From positions 62,001 through 126,000 of the forward strand of contig CAKTKC010000004.1 in assembly GCA_934569225.1 (NCBI GenBank): a stretch of DNA of 64,000 nucleotides, in the 5' to 3' direction. Numbering within the stretch: position 1 is the stretch's first letter; every line of letters starts with the position of its first letter. Positions 40,913 through 49,296 of this stretch are shown piece by piece. The DNA comes from an uncultured Oscillospiraceae bacterium (GTDB lineage Bacteria > Bacillota > Clostridia > Oscillospirales > Oscillospiraceae). A model generated the notes under the pieces. That model worked only from the letters and a program-made list of their open reading frames with translations. It was not told the origin of the DNA and searched no databases. Both the position numbers and the translations under genes were made by a program.

Positions 40913-41917
40913 ATGGAAAACCAGCCTCTAACCCCCTATTCTAACAGGGGTTTTAACGCTCAATTTTTGAGCATTGCACCCTATTCCAATCCCCTGCTTC
41001 TCGACGGTGTCATTGCTTCCTTTGATTCCCTGAGAGTTAAATTTACATACCCCAAATGCTACACCGACCTCGTCACAAACGAACGGCATGACACCCTCCT
41101 TTTCCTGCTTGACCAGCTTGATGACACGTCCCGGTGGCTGCTGCGTCACTATGATGTCAATGTGACAAGAAGCGGTTTCAAAATCGGGAAATACGCCTAC
41201 ACCTTCACGTTTGAGCTAAGTCCGGGTGTATCCTTCTCGGTTCTGGTCGGGCGGTATTCAACCCCCGATGCCGCAACCGGATACGCCTATGACAAGGTCA
41301 ACCGCTATGTCTACGATGCCATCATAGACTTCAATCCGAATAAGGTTTCCGGCACCGTTCTCCATGAGACAATCGGTCTTTTGTCCGCCTACGCCCTGAC
41401 AACGACCGTTCAGCGGTTTGATTTTGCATTAGACTTCCCCATTGACCGTGATGACCTGAAACTCGTCCAGCGTCCCGGTTCCGTCTACAAGTGCCTTGTT
41501 GACCCGAAAGGGGTCAAAACGGAATACACCGGGGAACGTCACAGCCACAACGCAATCAAGCTGTATGACAAGGCCGCAGACCTCGGTCTTCCAGAGCTTA
41601 GCGTCACCCGCTGCGAACTGACCCTTGTCCCCGAAAAGTTCAAGTCCATCAAAGATGTCTTTCCGAAGATCCTCAGTCTGGCTCCCGTGGGACTGTCCAT
41701 GGACTTCTCAGAGCTTCCTTTTCAGGTGCAAGCCGTGATTGTCCATCCAGACCTCTATGACCTTCTGAAAGCCTCGTGCAGCCCAAACACCTTCCGCAAG
41801 TATGACAAACAGGTCAAAGAGTACGGTCAGACATACTTGGAGTTTCCGGACGATTACGCCCGACAGATTGATGACTACATACGGAAATACCTCACAAATC
41901 TGAAAGCAATGTATTAA
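40913..41917 (+). CDS. Replication initiation protein, Rep_trans-like
   Basis: A 334-residue protein resembling rolling-circle initiators of the Rep_trans (replication initiation factor) family, which nick the plasmid origin with a Tyr. Family-like features are 'TTVQRFDFALDFPID' (about residues 162-176), TEYTGERHSHNAIKLYDKAAD (about 203-223, with a candidate nucleophile Tyr in LYDK) and SVTRCELTLVPE. AAAGGAGG lies ten bases before the ATG. It is followed by an excisionase-like gene. No relaxase or transfer genes are present. Family level is fairly secure; the nicking Tyr is a guess. Confidence 0.7.
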   Translation: MENQPLTPYSNRGFNAQFLSIAPYSNPLLLDGVIASFDSLRVKFTYPKCYTDLVTNERHDTLLFLLDQLDDTSRWLLRHYDVNVTRSGFKIGKYAYTFTFELSPGVSFSVLVGRYSTPDAATGYAYDKVNRYVYDAIIDFNPNKVSGTVLHETIGLLSAYALTTTVQRFDFALDFPIDRDDLKLVQRPGSVYKCLVDPKGVKTEYTGERHSHNAIKLYDKAADLGLPELSVTRCELTLVPEKFKSIKDVFPKILSLAPVGLSMDFSELPFQVQAVIVHPDLYDLLKASCSPNTFRKYDKQVKEYGQTYLEFPDDYARQIDDYIRKYLTNLKAMY

Positions 41918-41956
41918 CTGTCCAATAAAACGGACTTAATGATAGGAGATTGAAGC

Positions 41957-42145
41957 ATGGAAAACGAAATGATTACAGTAAGAGAAATTGCAAAGTTCCT
42001 CAGAATCAGTCTACCATCTGCGTACAAGCTGGTAAATGCCGGGACGATTCCCCACGTAAAAGTTGGATGTCGGTACATAATTCCCCGTGAAGCCTTTCAG
42101 TTCTGGGTCAGTCAAAACACGTTTGGAGGTGATGACCGTGAGTAA
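41957..42145 (+). CDS. Excisionase-like helix-turn-helix protein
   Basis: A 62-residue MerR/excisionase-type DNA-binding protein. The winged helix-turn-helix 'TVREIAKFLRISLPSAYKLVN' is at about residues 7-27, followed by GTIPHVKVGCRYIIPREAF. Such proteins direct excision or replication control in small mobile elements. It follows rep by 39 bases behind AGGAGATTG and overlaps the next small gene by eight bases. Confidence 0.82.
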   Translation: MENEMITVREIAKFLRISLPSAYKLVNAGTIPHVKVGCRYIIPREAFQFWVSQNTFGGDDRE

Positions 42146-42338
42146 CGCAGATTTTTGTTGCGCTGAGAATTTCCCGGTGCTGATTCCCTACCGGGATTTG
42201 GTCAAAATCGTAGAAGTAGCGAAGAATTTGGAACGCTATGAAAAGTGTCTTTCCCGGACAAACGAACAGCTTGTAGCGCTCCGGTCGCAGTACACCGAAC
42301 TATGCGAAAAAGTTCGGGAAATGGATAAGCTGCTCTGA
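42138..42338 (+). CDS. Small coiled-coil protein of the mobile unit
   Basis: A 66-residue protein of unknown function. Residues about 20-66 look like a coiled coil (VEVAKNLERYEKCLSRTNEQL). The GTG at 42138 is chosen because GGAGG lies eight bases upstream; an ATG at 42132 is too close to that site. It overlaps the excisionase-like gene, so it is part of the rep operon. Its C-terminal coiled coil suggests an oligomerising accessory protein; nothing more can be said. Confidence 0.65.
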   Translation: MSNADFCCAENFPVLIPYRDLVKIVEVAKNLERYEKCLSRTNEQLVALRSQYTELCEKVREMDKLL

Positions 42339-42385
42339 CTTCCCTCCCCTTCTCCGCTCTCTATATCCCAACGCACACAAAAACA

Positions 42386-42649
42386 TTATTTTGTTGCGTT
42401 CGTTTTGTACAGGCTCAGGGACAGCCCCAAAACGCTGTTTTTGCCCTTCCCCCACTTCCAACTTTTTGACGCAAAATGATATCCCCCAGTCGTGGACACT
42501 TTCGCCATGACTGGGGGTTTTCTTATTCGCTTTTCTCGATTTTATCAGCCTCAGCAGCAATCGCATTCATGGTCTTGGTAATGTTCTCCATGCCAAAATC
42601 CGTGAATTCCTTGCACCGGAAATAGTGTCCGGAAATGTCATCGCTGTAT
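42386..42649. repeat. 264-bp direct repeat, right copy
   Basis: Right-hand copy of 39643-39906. Identity ends at CGCTGTA (42649), after which the sequence is unrelated and leads to the cstA terminator. Most differences lie in the last 80 bases. Confidence 0.88.
42483..42523 (+). terminator. Terminator of the rep operon
   Basis: A 13-bp stem with one wobble (42483-42495 with 42505-42517) followed by TTTTCTTATT, 145 bases after the last plus-strand gene of the unit. Confidence 0.7.
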
Positions 42650-42650
42650 T
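42523..42650 (-). pseudogene. Truncated 3' fragment of the XRE regulator gene
   Basis: The second repeat copy still encodes, on the minus strand, the last 42 or so residues of the XRE protein up to the same stop (FGMENITKTMNAIAAEAD then KIEKSE). The helix-turn-helix part is missing and the frame stops matching at 42650. A relic left by integration or recombination. Confidence 0.75.
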
Positions 42651-42703
42651 CGAATCTGAACGATCCTCTCCTTCCCCGCTTTCTCTTTTCTTCTTATATA
42701 ACA

Positions 42704-42733
42704 CACCCCCCGGAACTGCCATTCCGGGGGGTG
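42704..42733 (-). terminator. Terminator of cstA
   Basis: A perfect 12-bp GC-rich stem (42704-42715 with 42722-42733) located 19 bases past the cstA stop on the minus strand. The tail is TTATATAAG, so the T-run is poor. Confidence 0.65.
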
Positions 42734-42751
42734 CTATTTGATTTTCAGCGA

Positions 42752-44488
42752 TCAAGCCTTGGCTTCGCTGTTGTGTTTGCTGGCGACGTAGCTTCTCATG
42801 GAGTTGACCACGATGGTCGCGCCGAGCACGATGAGCAGCACCGCGATGATGAGCTGCAAACCATTGGCGACAAATACCGCGCCCCAGGTCGTTTCACCGG
42901 CGGGGATGGTCACGGCAGCCGCATTCCGGATGGCGCGAACCATGGCCATCAGCCGCTGCACCAGCGCCGTGAAGGTGACGCAGAGCATGATGATCAGCGG
43001 CGGGAACAGCATCTTGTTGCTGCGGCCGGTGACCTTGAGGAAAACGCACAGCGTGATGAGAACCAGCGCGGAAAGGAGCTGGTTGGCCGAGCCGAACAGC
43101 GGCCAGATGTTGGAGTAGCCAATCTGGGTGAGCACATAGCCCAGCACAAGCGTCAGAACCGTGGAGAAGTAGGTGTTGCACAGAAGCTTGCGCCAGGGTT
43201 CGGCGTGCGCCATATCGTCCACGCTGAACAGCTCCTGGAAGCTCATCCGCGCGATACGGGCGACGGCGTCAAGGCTCGTCAGGGCAAGGGCGGAGACGCA
43301 CATGGTCATGAAGACCGTGGCGGCATAGCTGGGAACGCCGAACATCTGAAAGAAGCCCGCGACACCGCGGCTGAAGATCTGGAAAGGCGTACCGGCGGCG
43401 GGAGTACCGTCCGCTGCCGCGGCTGCACCGGCCACACAGAGGGCGAGGACGGCAAGCAGGCTCTCCAGAACCATGGCGCCGTAGCCAACCTTGAGCATGT
43501 CCTTCTCGTTTTCAACGGTCTTGGAGGATGTGCCGGAGGAAACAAGGCTGTGGAATCCGGATACCGCGCCGCAGGCGACAGTGACAAACAGGATGGGGAA
43601 CATGGTGCCGAGCTTTTCGTTGTTGAAGCCCGTGAAGACAGGCAGATTCATCGTCGGGTGCGCAACGACCAGACCAATGACCGCGCCCGCGATCATGCCG
43701 ATGAACATGAAGGTGGTCATGTAGTCCCGGGGCTGTTTCAGCAGCCACATGGGAAGCACGGCGGCGAAGAAGATGTAGACAAAGGTGATGTAGCTCCAAG
43801 CGGTCTTGTCGAGAACCAGGGGGCAGTTCATGCCCACGGCGAAGGAGGCAGCGATACACAGAACGCCGACAACGGCTTCCTTCCAGCCGGAGAGATTCAG
43901 CTTCTTCTGCACAAGGCCGAAGACGACGGCGAACACCATGAACATGATGGACACCATACCGGCAGCGCCGTTGGTCTTGGCGGCGTCTGCGAGCTGGGTC
44001 ACGCCGTCGGCTACGGTGTAGGCGTTGAACGTGCCGGCGACCATATCGGCAAACGCCGCAATTACGATCAGGCAGAACAGCCAGCAGAACAGCAGGAACA
44101 GCTTGCGTCCCAGCTTGCCGATGTATTTTTCAATAAGCATACCCATGGACTTGCCTTCGTTCTTGACGGAGGCGTACAGCGCGCCAAAGTCCGTCACAGC
44201 GCCGAAGAAGGCGCCGCCGATCAGCACCCACAGCAGCACCGGCAGCCAGCCGAACGCGGCAGCCTGAATGGCACCGGTGACAGGGCCTGCGCCCGCGATG
44301 GAGGAAAACTGATGGCTGAAGACCGTCCAGCCGTTGGTGGGGACGTAATCCTTGCCGTCGTTATATTTGACGGCGGGCGTCTGCGCTTTGGGGTCGATGC
44401 CCCATTTCTTGGCCAGCCAGCGGCCATAGAGCGCATAGGCGGCGACGAGAGCGACCGCCGCGATCAGCACGATAACGAGTGTGTTCAT
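42752..44488 (-). CDS. cstA: CstA-family transporter (carbon starvation protein)
   Basis: A 578-residue polytopic membrane protein with about 15 hydrophobic segments. The N-terminal signature 'TNGWTVFSHQFSSIAGAGPVTG' (about residues 51-72) is the CstA hallmark. VTVACGAVSGFHSLVSSGTSSK (about 303-324) and the C-terminal GSANQLLSALVL also fit. Members import peptides or pyruvate. Shorter than the E. coli protein (about 700), as in other Firmicutes. A T-box leader controls it, which argues that the substrate is an amino acid or peptide. Confidence 0.93.
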   Translation of the reverse strand: MNTLVIVLIAAVALVAAYALYGRWLAKKWGIDPKAQTPAVKYNDGKDYVPTNGWTVFSHQFSSIAGAGPVTGAIQAAAFGWLPVLLWVLIGGAFFGAVTDFGALYASVKNEGKSMGMLIEKYIGKLGRKLFLLFCWLFCLIVIAAFADMVAGTFNAYTVADGVTQLADAAKTNGAAGMVSIMFMVFAVVFGLVQKKLNLSGWKEAVVGVLCIAASFAVGMNCPLVLDKTAWSYITFVYIFFAAVLPMWLLKQPRDYMTTFMFIGMIAGAVIGLVVAHPTMNLPVFTGFNNEKLGTMFPILFVTVACGAVSGFHSLVSSGTSSKTVENEKDMLKVGYGAMVLESLLAVLALCVAGAAAAADGTPAAGTPFQIFSRGVAGFFQMFGVPSYAATVFMTMCVSALALTSLDAVARIARMSFQELFSVDDMAHAEPWRKLLCNTYFSTVLTLVLGYVLTQIGYSNIWPLFGSANQLLSALVLITLCVFLKVTGRSNKMLFPPLIIMLCVTFTALVQRLMAMVRAIRNAAAVTIPAGETTWGAVFVANGLQLIIAVLLIVLGATIVVNSMRSYVASKHNSEAKA

Positions 44489-44537
44489 GTGATTTCCCTT
44501 TCTTTCCTAAAAGCTTTGCCATTCGTCAATGCCGGGA

Positions 44538-44880
44538 GCAAAAAAGAAGCCCTCGTCCTTGCCGCAGGTGTCCCTCCCGGGAAACCCGATGCAAAGACGA
44601 AGGCTGATCCGGGGACAAACGCCCGCCGGGAATTTCAACTTCCGCGTTACCACTTTGCTTGCCGGAAAGACCGGCCACTCCACCGCTGCCCGAAAACCGG
44701 AGAGCGCTCCCCATTAACGGAGGGATACCGGCTGCAACTACTCGGCATAAGCGCCTTTCACCGCGGCTGCTCACAGGGGATGGCCTGCCCGTTCCTTGCT
44801 GCCGTTTCGCACCAGCCAACGGCTCTCTGAAAGCGGTGATCCGGGGAAGTCGTGTCCTGCTCAAAGCATTTGACGAAATG
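44538..44880 (-). ncRNA. T-box riboswitch leader of cstA
   Basis: Read on the minus strand: the stem I element CAGAGAGCCG...GGCTGGTGCGAAACGGC (44832-44801), then GCCGAGTAGTTGC (about 44745), the T-box sequence AAAGTGGTAACGCGG (44656-44642), and a terminator with a 15-bp stem (44605-44591 with 44562-44548) followed by six T (44545-44540). The base after UGG in the T-box is U, so the partner tRNA should have discriminator A. I could not assign the specifier codon with confidence; a GCA/GCC (Ala) reading is possible. Uncharged tRNA would allow cstA transcription. Confidence 0.85.
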
Positions 44881-44888
44881 TTAGGTGT

Positions 44889-44916
44889 ATAGTACCACTT
44901 TCTTTGGGATTGTCAA
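44889..44916 (-). promoter_or_regulatory. Promoter of the T-box/cstA transcript
   Basis: On the minus strand TTGACA (44916-44911), 16 bases, TACTAT (44894-44889), just before the T-box leader. Confidence 0.75.
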
Positions 44917-45080
44917 TATGATTTTTGCGGTTTCCGGTGATTTTGGTAAATGGAATGAAATTTCCCGGTTCTGGCCGCATGGATTTAGGCAGAATACAAA
45001 TGAGAAATGCAAATCAGGAGAATGAAAGCGCCGTAACAGTCCATGCACAAAGGCCTCACCAAAATTTACAAAAATGTCTC

Positions 45081-45109
45081 TTTACTTTTCCTGCAAAACT
45101 CTGTAAAAT
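45081..45109 (+). promoter_or_regulatory. Promoter of pfkA
   Basis: TTTACT (45081-45086), 17 bases, TAAAAT (45104-45109). Nothing else was seen in the 160 bases between this and the cstA promoter. Confidence 0.7.
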
Positions 45110-45144
45110 ATGGTCATGTATTAATCCAATCAGGAGGAATCATT

Positions 45145-46116
45145 ATGAGCGTAAAGAGAATCGGTGTGCTGACTTCCGGCGGAGACGCGCCTGGTATGAA
45201 CCCTTGTGTCCGTGCGGTCGTCCGTACTGCGCTGTATCATGGATTGGAATGCTACGGTATCCGCCGGGGCTGGAACGGCCTCATCACCGGCGATATCGTT
45301 CGTCTGGATGAAAAGAGCGTTTCCCATACAATCAACCGGGGCGGCACCATTCTGTATACTGCCCGCAGTCAGGAATTTATGACCGAGGAAGGCCAGCGCC
45401 GGGCGGTGTCCACCTGCAAGTTCCTGGGACTGGACAGCATCATTGCCATTGGCGGCGACGGCACCTTCCGGGGCGCTCAGGCGCTGAGCAAATATGGCAT
45501 CAACGTCATCGGCATTCCCGGTACGATCGACAACGATATCTCCTGCACCAATTACTGCATCGGCTTCGATACCGCCGCCAATACCGCGATCGAGTGCATC
45601 GATAAGCTGCGGGACACCATGCAGTCCCACGAGCGCTGCTCCGTCGTGGAGGTCATGGGCCGCAATGCCGGATATCTGGCGATGTACGTCGGACTGGCCG
45701 TGGGCGCGACCGCTGTTCTGGTTCCGGAAGAGCCTATCGATTTTGAGCGGGACGTGATCGAGAAAATCCGTCAGGCGCGGTTCAACGGCTTCACCCATTA
45801 CATGATCGTGGTTGCCGAGGGCGCCGGTTCTGCCGCCGATATCGCGGCCAAGATCAAGGACGCCATTGACCTCGACCCCCGTGTGACCGTTCTGGGACAC
45901 ATTCAGCGCGGCGGCTCCCCCACCGGACGTGACCGCGTCAACGCCACTAAAATGGGATATCTTGCCGTAGAGCTGCTGCTTCAGGGCAAGACCAACCGCA
46001 TCGTCTGCACCCACGAGGGCAATTTCACCGACGTGGATATCAGCGAGGGTCTGGCTATGAAGAAGGGCATCCAGAAGATGGAAGTGGATGTTCTGGCAGC
46101 CATGACCGGAATCTAA
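45145..46116 (+). CDS. pfkA: 6-phosphofructokinase, ATP-dependent type
   Basis: A 323-residue glycolytic enzyme phosphorylating fructose-6-phosphate. Motifs in order are LTSGGDAPGMN (about residues 9-19), GGDGTFRGA (about 102-110, with Gly where PPi-dependent forms have Asp), the catalytic GTIDNDI (about 125-131), VVEVMGRNAGYLA (about 165) and HIQRGGSPTGRDR (about 252-264). The ATG at 45145 follows AGGAGG by seven bases; the longer frame would extend upstream of the promoter. It stands alone with its own promoter and terminator. Confidence 0.96.
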   Translation: MSVKRIGVLTSGGDAPGMNPCVRAVVRTALYHGLECYGIRRGWNGLITGDIVRLDEKSVSHTINRGGTILYTARSQEFMTEEGQRRAVSTCKFLGLDSIIAIGGDGTFRGAQALSKYGINVIGIPGTIDNDISCTNYCIGFDTAANTAIECIDKLRDTMQSHERCSVVEVMGRNAGYLAMYVGLAVGATAVLVPEEPIDFERDVIEKIRQARFNGFTHYMIVVAEGAGSAADIAAKIKDAIDLDPRVTVLGHIQRGGSPTGRDRVNATKMGYLAVELLLQGKTNRIVCTHEGNFTDVDISEGLAMKKGIQKMEVDVLAAMTGI

Positions 46117-46131
46117 AACGTTAATATACAT

Positions 46132-46169
46132 AAATCCGCACCCCGGTTGTGATGGGGTGCGGATTTTTT
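46132..46169. terminator. Bidirectional terminator after pfkA
   Basis: A 13-bp stem (AAATCCGCACCCC, 46132-46144, with 46154-46166) and a T-run on the plus strand. A matching AAAT start serves the convergent minus-strand gene that ends at 46179. Confidence 0.88.
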
Positions 46170-46178
46170 GCATGGAAA

Positions 46179-47435
46179 TTATTTGAAGCCGAGCAAACCG
46201 CCGATGCTGCCCAGCAGAATCAGCAGGTCGTCCAGCGACCACTCGTCCAGATTTTTGTAGTTTGGCGGGGTGATGGCGGCACCCTTGCGGACGGTCATGG
46301 TGCTGTCGAAGCCCTTCTGGCTGTTGATACCGATCAGAGCCGCAAAATCCTTTGTCTGAATCTGGAAACCGTCCTGCGCCTGGGTGAGATTCAGGGAAAT
46401 GGGAGATTTTTCCGGAAGGGTCAGCACCATGTCGCCGGTCTGAGGGTGCCAGTCGTAGGAAATGGACTGGGCGCCGAATGCGACGGTCTCCCTGTGGGCG
46501 CCGTCGGCTTCCCTTGCGCCGATCTTGTAGGAAAACGCTGACTTTTCTCCGTTTTCCAGCTTTTCCACCGCAATGGACACCTCGCCCTGGGCTGCGTCCT
46601 GCCCCAGATCCAGCCTGAGCACCGCCCGGTTCTCCCCTGCCCTGCCGTCACAGCGAACGGCGACCAGCGTCTTGTCATGGAGATAAAACGAAGCGTTGAT
46701 ATTCCCCTGAGAAAGTCCACCGGTGTCCATCAGATACCCCAGGAGCGTCCCAGCCTGTTCGCCGGTGGCGCTGTAGTCGAAACGAAGGCATTCCAGACTC
46801 TGGCCGTCCACCGTCAGCGTCTCCTTGTGAACGTCGCTTTTCAGCACCAGCAAGCCCAATACCAGCTTGTGAATGTCCTCCTCCTGCTGCACGTCCGGGA
46901 GCTGGGGAATCTGCCGGGTGCGGTTCATATATACTTGCAGCTTTTCCACGGAGGAGTCCATTTTGCTGAGGGTCGCGCTGGGAATCAGCCGGGAGAGCAG
47001 CAGGAACGAACGGACGTCCGAGGAAAACGTGTCATAGGTGATGCCGTAATATCCGCCCCCCAGCAGATCTTCGGAGGTGATCGCGGCGAACTCTTTGTCC
47101 AGGTAAGCCGACAGATTCAGCGCCTTGCCGTCAATCCGGATCGTACCATCGGCAAGCACCTGATTGGTGGTCAGGTCGGTCTGAACCTGCATATCGTACT
47201 GAACGCCGTCGGAAACGGTCAGCGCCAATAACGTGGTGTTCCTCCCGTTTTCGTCGTACCCCTCGGCAAGAATCGGGATAGGGCTTTCCGCCAGACGCTG
47301 CTCCAGCATGGACAGAGCGTCATCGGCGGCGTTGGACAGCGCCATTCTGGGGGACAGATACAAAAACCAAAACAGTGCCGCCGCCAGAAGCAGAACCGCC
47401 GGAATCAGCAGAAGCAGCCATTTCTTCTTTTTCAT
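46179..47435 (-). CDS. Membrane-anchored protein of unknown function
   Basis: A 418-residue protein starting MKKKKWLLLL with one N-terminal membrane anchor (about residues 5-26) and a large external domain of mainly beta character. No family is recognised. The external part has a DUF-like two-lobed pattern without Cys pairs or obvious catalytic residues and ends in a short glycine-rich hydrophobic tail (LLGSIGGLLGF). The ATG at 47435 is preferred because the 27 extra codons upstream lack a ribosome site and show no signal character. It is convergent with pfkA and transcribed alone. Confidence 0.65.
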   Translation of the reverse strand: MKKKKWLLLLIPAVLLLAAALFWFLYLSPRMALSNAADDALSMLEQRLAESPIPILAEGYDENGRNTTLLALTVSDGVQYDMQVQTDLTTNQVLADGTIRIDGKALNLSAYLDKEFAAITSEDLLGGGYYGITYDTFSSDVRSFLLLSRLIPSATLSKMDSSVEKLQVYMNRTRQIPQLPDVQQEEDIHKLVLGLLVLKSDVHKETLTVDGQSLECLRFDYSATGEQAGTLLGYLMDTGGLSQGNINASFYLHDKTLVAVRCDGRAGENRAVLRLDLGQDAAQGEVSIAVEKLENGEKSAFSYKIGAREADGAHRETVAFGAQSISYDWHPQTGDMVLTLPEKSPISLNLTQAQDGFQIQTKDFAALIGINSQKGFDSTMTVRKGAAITPPNYKNLDEWSLDDLLILLGSIGGLLGFK

Positions 47436-47611
47436 AGGAATCACGACCTTTCGCCTACTACTATACCATGGGCTGTCAACAAAAAACAAGGCCAGCCGGA
47501 TGATGACTCCCGACAAGAAGATATCGTGAGGAAAGAGAGAACGGTATGGCTTCGGCTGTACCGTTTCCTTATTTCTTTGTCATGGGTGGTCGATTCGTTC
47601 TTGATTTGAGG

Positions 47612-47655
47612 TAAAAAAGACCGCTGACTGTACGCACACGGCGCGGTCAGCGGTC
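47612..47655 (-). terminator. Terminator of the GNAT gene
   Basis: A perfect 10-bp stem (47619-47628 with 47646-47655) with TTTTTT on the minus strand (47618-47613), 47 bases after the gene's stop. Confidence 0.85.
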
Positions 47656-47701
47656 TGATGCTCGGTATTCGGTTATTGTGTTCAGCTTGCCAAACTTGCA
47701 T

Positions 47702-48184
47702 TTATCGAGTTAATTTCATTTTGATTTCTGCTGCATTGATTTTTGAGCTTACCATTTCTTCTCCAGTAGCGACGAAACCACATTTTTCATAAAAGCGTAT
47801 AGCGCGCTTGTTGCCTTTCAAAACCCATAGATACACTTCAGGATAAGCAGACAACTCCTTCAAGCCCGCTTGCATCAGTTTCAGTCCCACACCTGTCCCA
47901 TAGTATTCCGACAGAATGTATAATGCAAATATTTCTCCGGCATTAGGTGATTCTTCTCCGCGATCTCCATAACCAACAAACCCAATTACTGTATTTCTGT
48001 CCATTGCAACAAGCAAATTATCTCGCCAACTGAATGCCATGCTTTCGCATTTCTCATAAGTTAGGTTATCAAGGTATTCCTGACTAACGAGGTCAGGATA
48101 AGCCTCATGCCAAGCTTTCCAGTGAACAAATGCTTTTCCTTTGATTTCTTCGTCGGTCTCCATTCTTTTTATGATTATGTTCAT
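47702..48184 (-). CDS. GNAT-family N-acetyltransferase
   Basis: A 160-residue acetyl-CoA-dependent acetyltransferase. The acetyl-CoA-binding loop is YYGTGVGLKLMQAGL (about residues 94-108), preceded by the beta-4 strand GEIFALYILSEY. GNKRAIRFYEKCGFVATGE (about 123-141) is the usual motif B end. The substrate is unknown. The gene is markedly AT-richer than its neighbours and uses AT-ending codons, suggesting recent acquisition. It has its own promoter region and terminator. Confidence 0.88.
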   Translation of the reverse strand: MNIIIKRMETDEEIKGKAFVHWKAWHEAYPDLVSQEYLDNLTYEKCESMAFSWRDNLLVAMDRNTVIGFVGYGDRGEESPNAGEIFALYILSEYYGTGVGLKLMQAGLKELSAYPEVYLWVLKGNKRAIRFYEKCGFVATGEEMVSSKINAAEIKMKLTR

Positions 48185-48267
48185 ACGATTCCTCCGCAGA
48201 TTCCAGATGCCAACAGGTGCTGAGTTCGACGTATAAAACTATAGCATCGCCGTTAACACTGTTAAGC

Positions 48268-48290
48268 TATAATCATCCAAAATGATTATA
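48268..48290. promoter_or_regulatory. Perfect 9-bp palindrome upstream of the GNAT gene
   Basis: TATAATCAT-CCAAA-ATGATTATA. It lies upstream of a possible minus-strand promoter (TTAACA, 16 bases, TATAGT at about 48238-48265). It could be an operator or a weak hairpin. Confidence 0.35.
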
Positions 48291-48383
48291 CCATGCAAAG
48301 CGCGAAATTTTCAATTCCTGTCTCCACGATTTTACTGTCTTTCTCATGTTTTCCTATTTGGAGGCGAGGGAACGGCTGGCCTT

Positions 48384-49286
48384 TTACGCTTTGGGATGAC
48401 ATTTTTCATAGACGGATCTCAGCTTCTGATTGACCATGTGGGTGTACATCTGGGTCGAGGAAATGTCGCTGTGACCCATCAGCTCCTGCAAGGAACCCAG
48501 GTCAGCGCCGTTTTCCAGCAGATGCACCGCAAAGCTGTGCCGCAGGGTGTGGGGCGTGATGTCTTTCTCGATGCCCGCTTTTTCCTGATAGCTCTTGAGA
48601 ATTTTCCAGAAGCCCTGACGGCTCATCCGTGCGCCGCCCACGTTGACGAACAGCGCCTGCTCTCTGGGGTCGTCCACCATGAGCAGCCGGACTTCCTTTA
48701 AGTACACGCTCAGCGCCCGGAGGGCGGCGGGATACAGCGGAATGACCCGGGATTTCTTAGCGCTGGTACACTTGAGAATGCCCAGCTCCAGATTGACGTC
48801 CTCCACGTTCAGGTCGATCAGCTCCGTGACGCGGATGCCGGTGGCGTACATGACCTCCAGCATAGCCTTGTCCCGCAGACCCTTGGCGTCCAAGCCGGAG
48901 GGCTGCGCCAGCAGAAGCTCCACTTCCTTGCCCGTGAGGATCTGGGGCAGCTTCTTCTCCCCTCTGTCCACGTGGATTTCCCCGCTGACGGGGGATTCTT
49001 CCAGAAAGCCGGTGGAAATGACATAGGCATAGAAATTCTTCAGGCTTGCCAGCGTCCGGGAGATCGTAGCACCGGACTTTCCTTCCACGCGCTGATGACT
49101 CAGGTAGTCACTGATATTCAGTTGGGTGGCATCCAGAATCTCCGTATGCTCGCTTTTCTGCAGCCACTCGGTGAACTGCCGAATGTCCCGCATGTAGGAG
49201 CAGACCGTGTTGGCGGATGCCTGCTTTACCTTCGTCAGGTAAGTTTCATAGGCGCGAATCAAGTCCAGCATGAATGAGCGTACCAA
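48384..49286 (-). CDS. xerD: Site-specific tyrosine recombinase XerD
   Basis: A 300-residue recombinase that resolves chromosome dimers at dif. It has the SAM-like N-terminal domain (about 8-95) and catalytic residues in ATGIRVTELI (Arg, about 151), the HTLRHSFAVHLL block (about 245-256), LMGHSDISSTQ (about 267) and the nucleophile Tyr in MYTHM. I keep TTG 49286 as start because AAAGGA lies five bases upstream; an ATG at 49271 (MLDLIRAY) lacks a nearby ribosome site but is possible. It lies just downstream of a SpoIIM-like gene, as in B. subtilis. Confidence 0.9.
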   Translation of the reverse strand: MVRSFMLDLIRAYETYLTKVKQASANTVCSYMRDIRQFTEWLQKSEHTEILDATQLNISDYLSHQRVEGKSGATISRTLASLKNFYAYVISTGFLEESPVSGEIHVDRGEKKLPQILTGKEVELLLAQPSGLDAKGLRDKAMLEVMYATGIRVTELIDLNVEDVNLELGILKCTSAKKSRVIPLYPAALRALSVYLKEVRLLMVDDPREQALFVNVGGARMSRQGFWKILKSYQEKAGIEKDITPHTLRHSFAVHLLENGADLGSLQELMGHSDISSTQMYTHMVNQKLRSVYEKCHPKA

Positions 49287-49296
49287 TATGTCCTTT

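Noticed and set aside
42635..44830. Plus-strand open frame of 731 codons opposite cstA and its T-box
   Set aside because: Covers a clear membrane transporter gene and a riboswitch on the other strand; very rich in His, Asp and Gly, no family resemblance.
44526..44864. Minus-strand short frame in the cstA leader
   Set aside because: It coincides with the T-box RNA, whose conserved elements explain the sequence.
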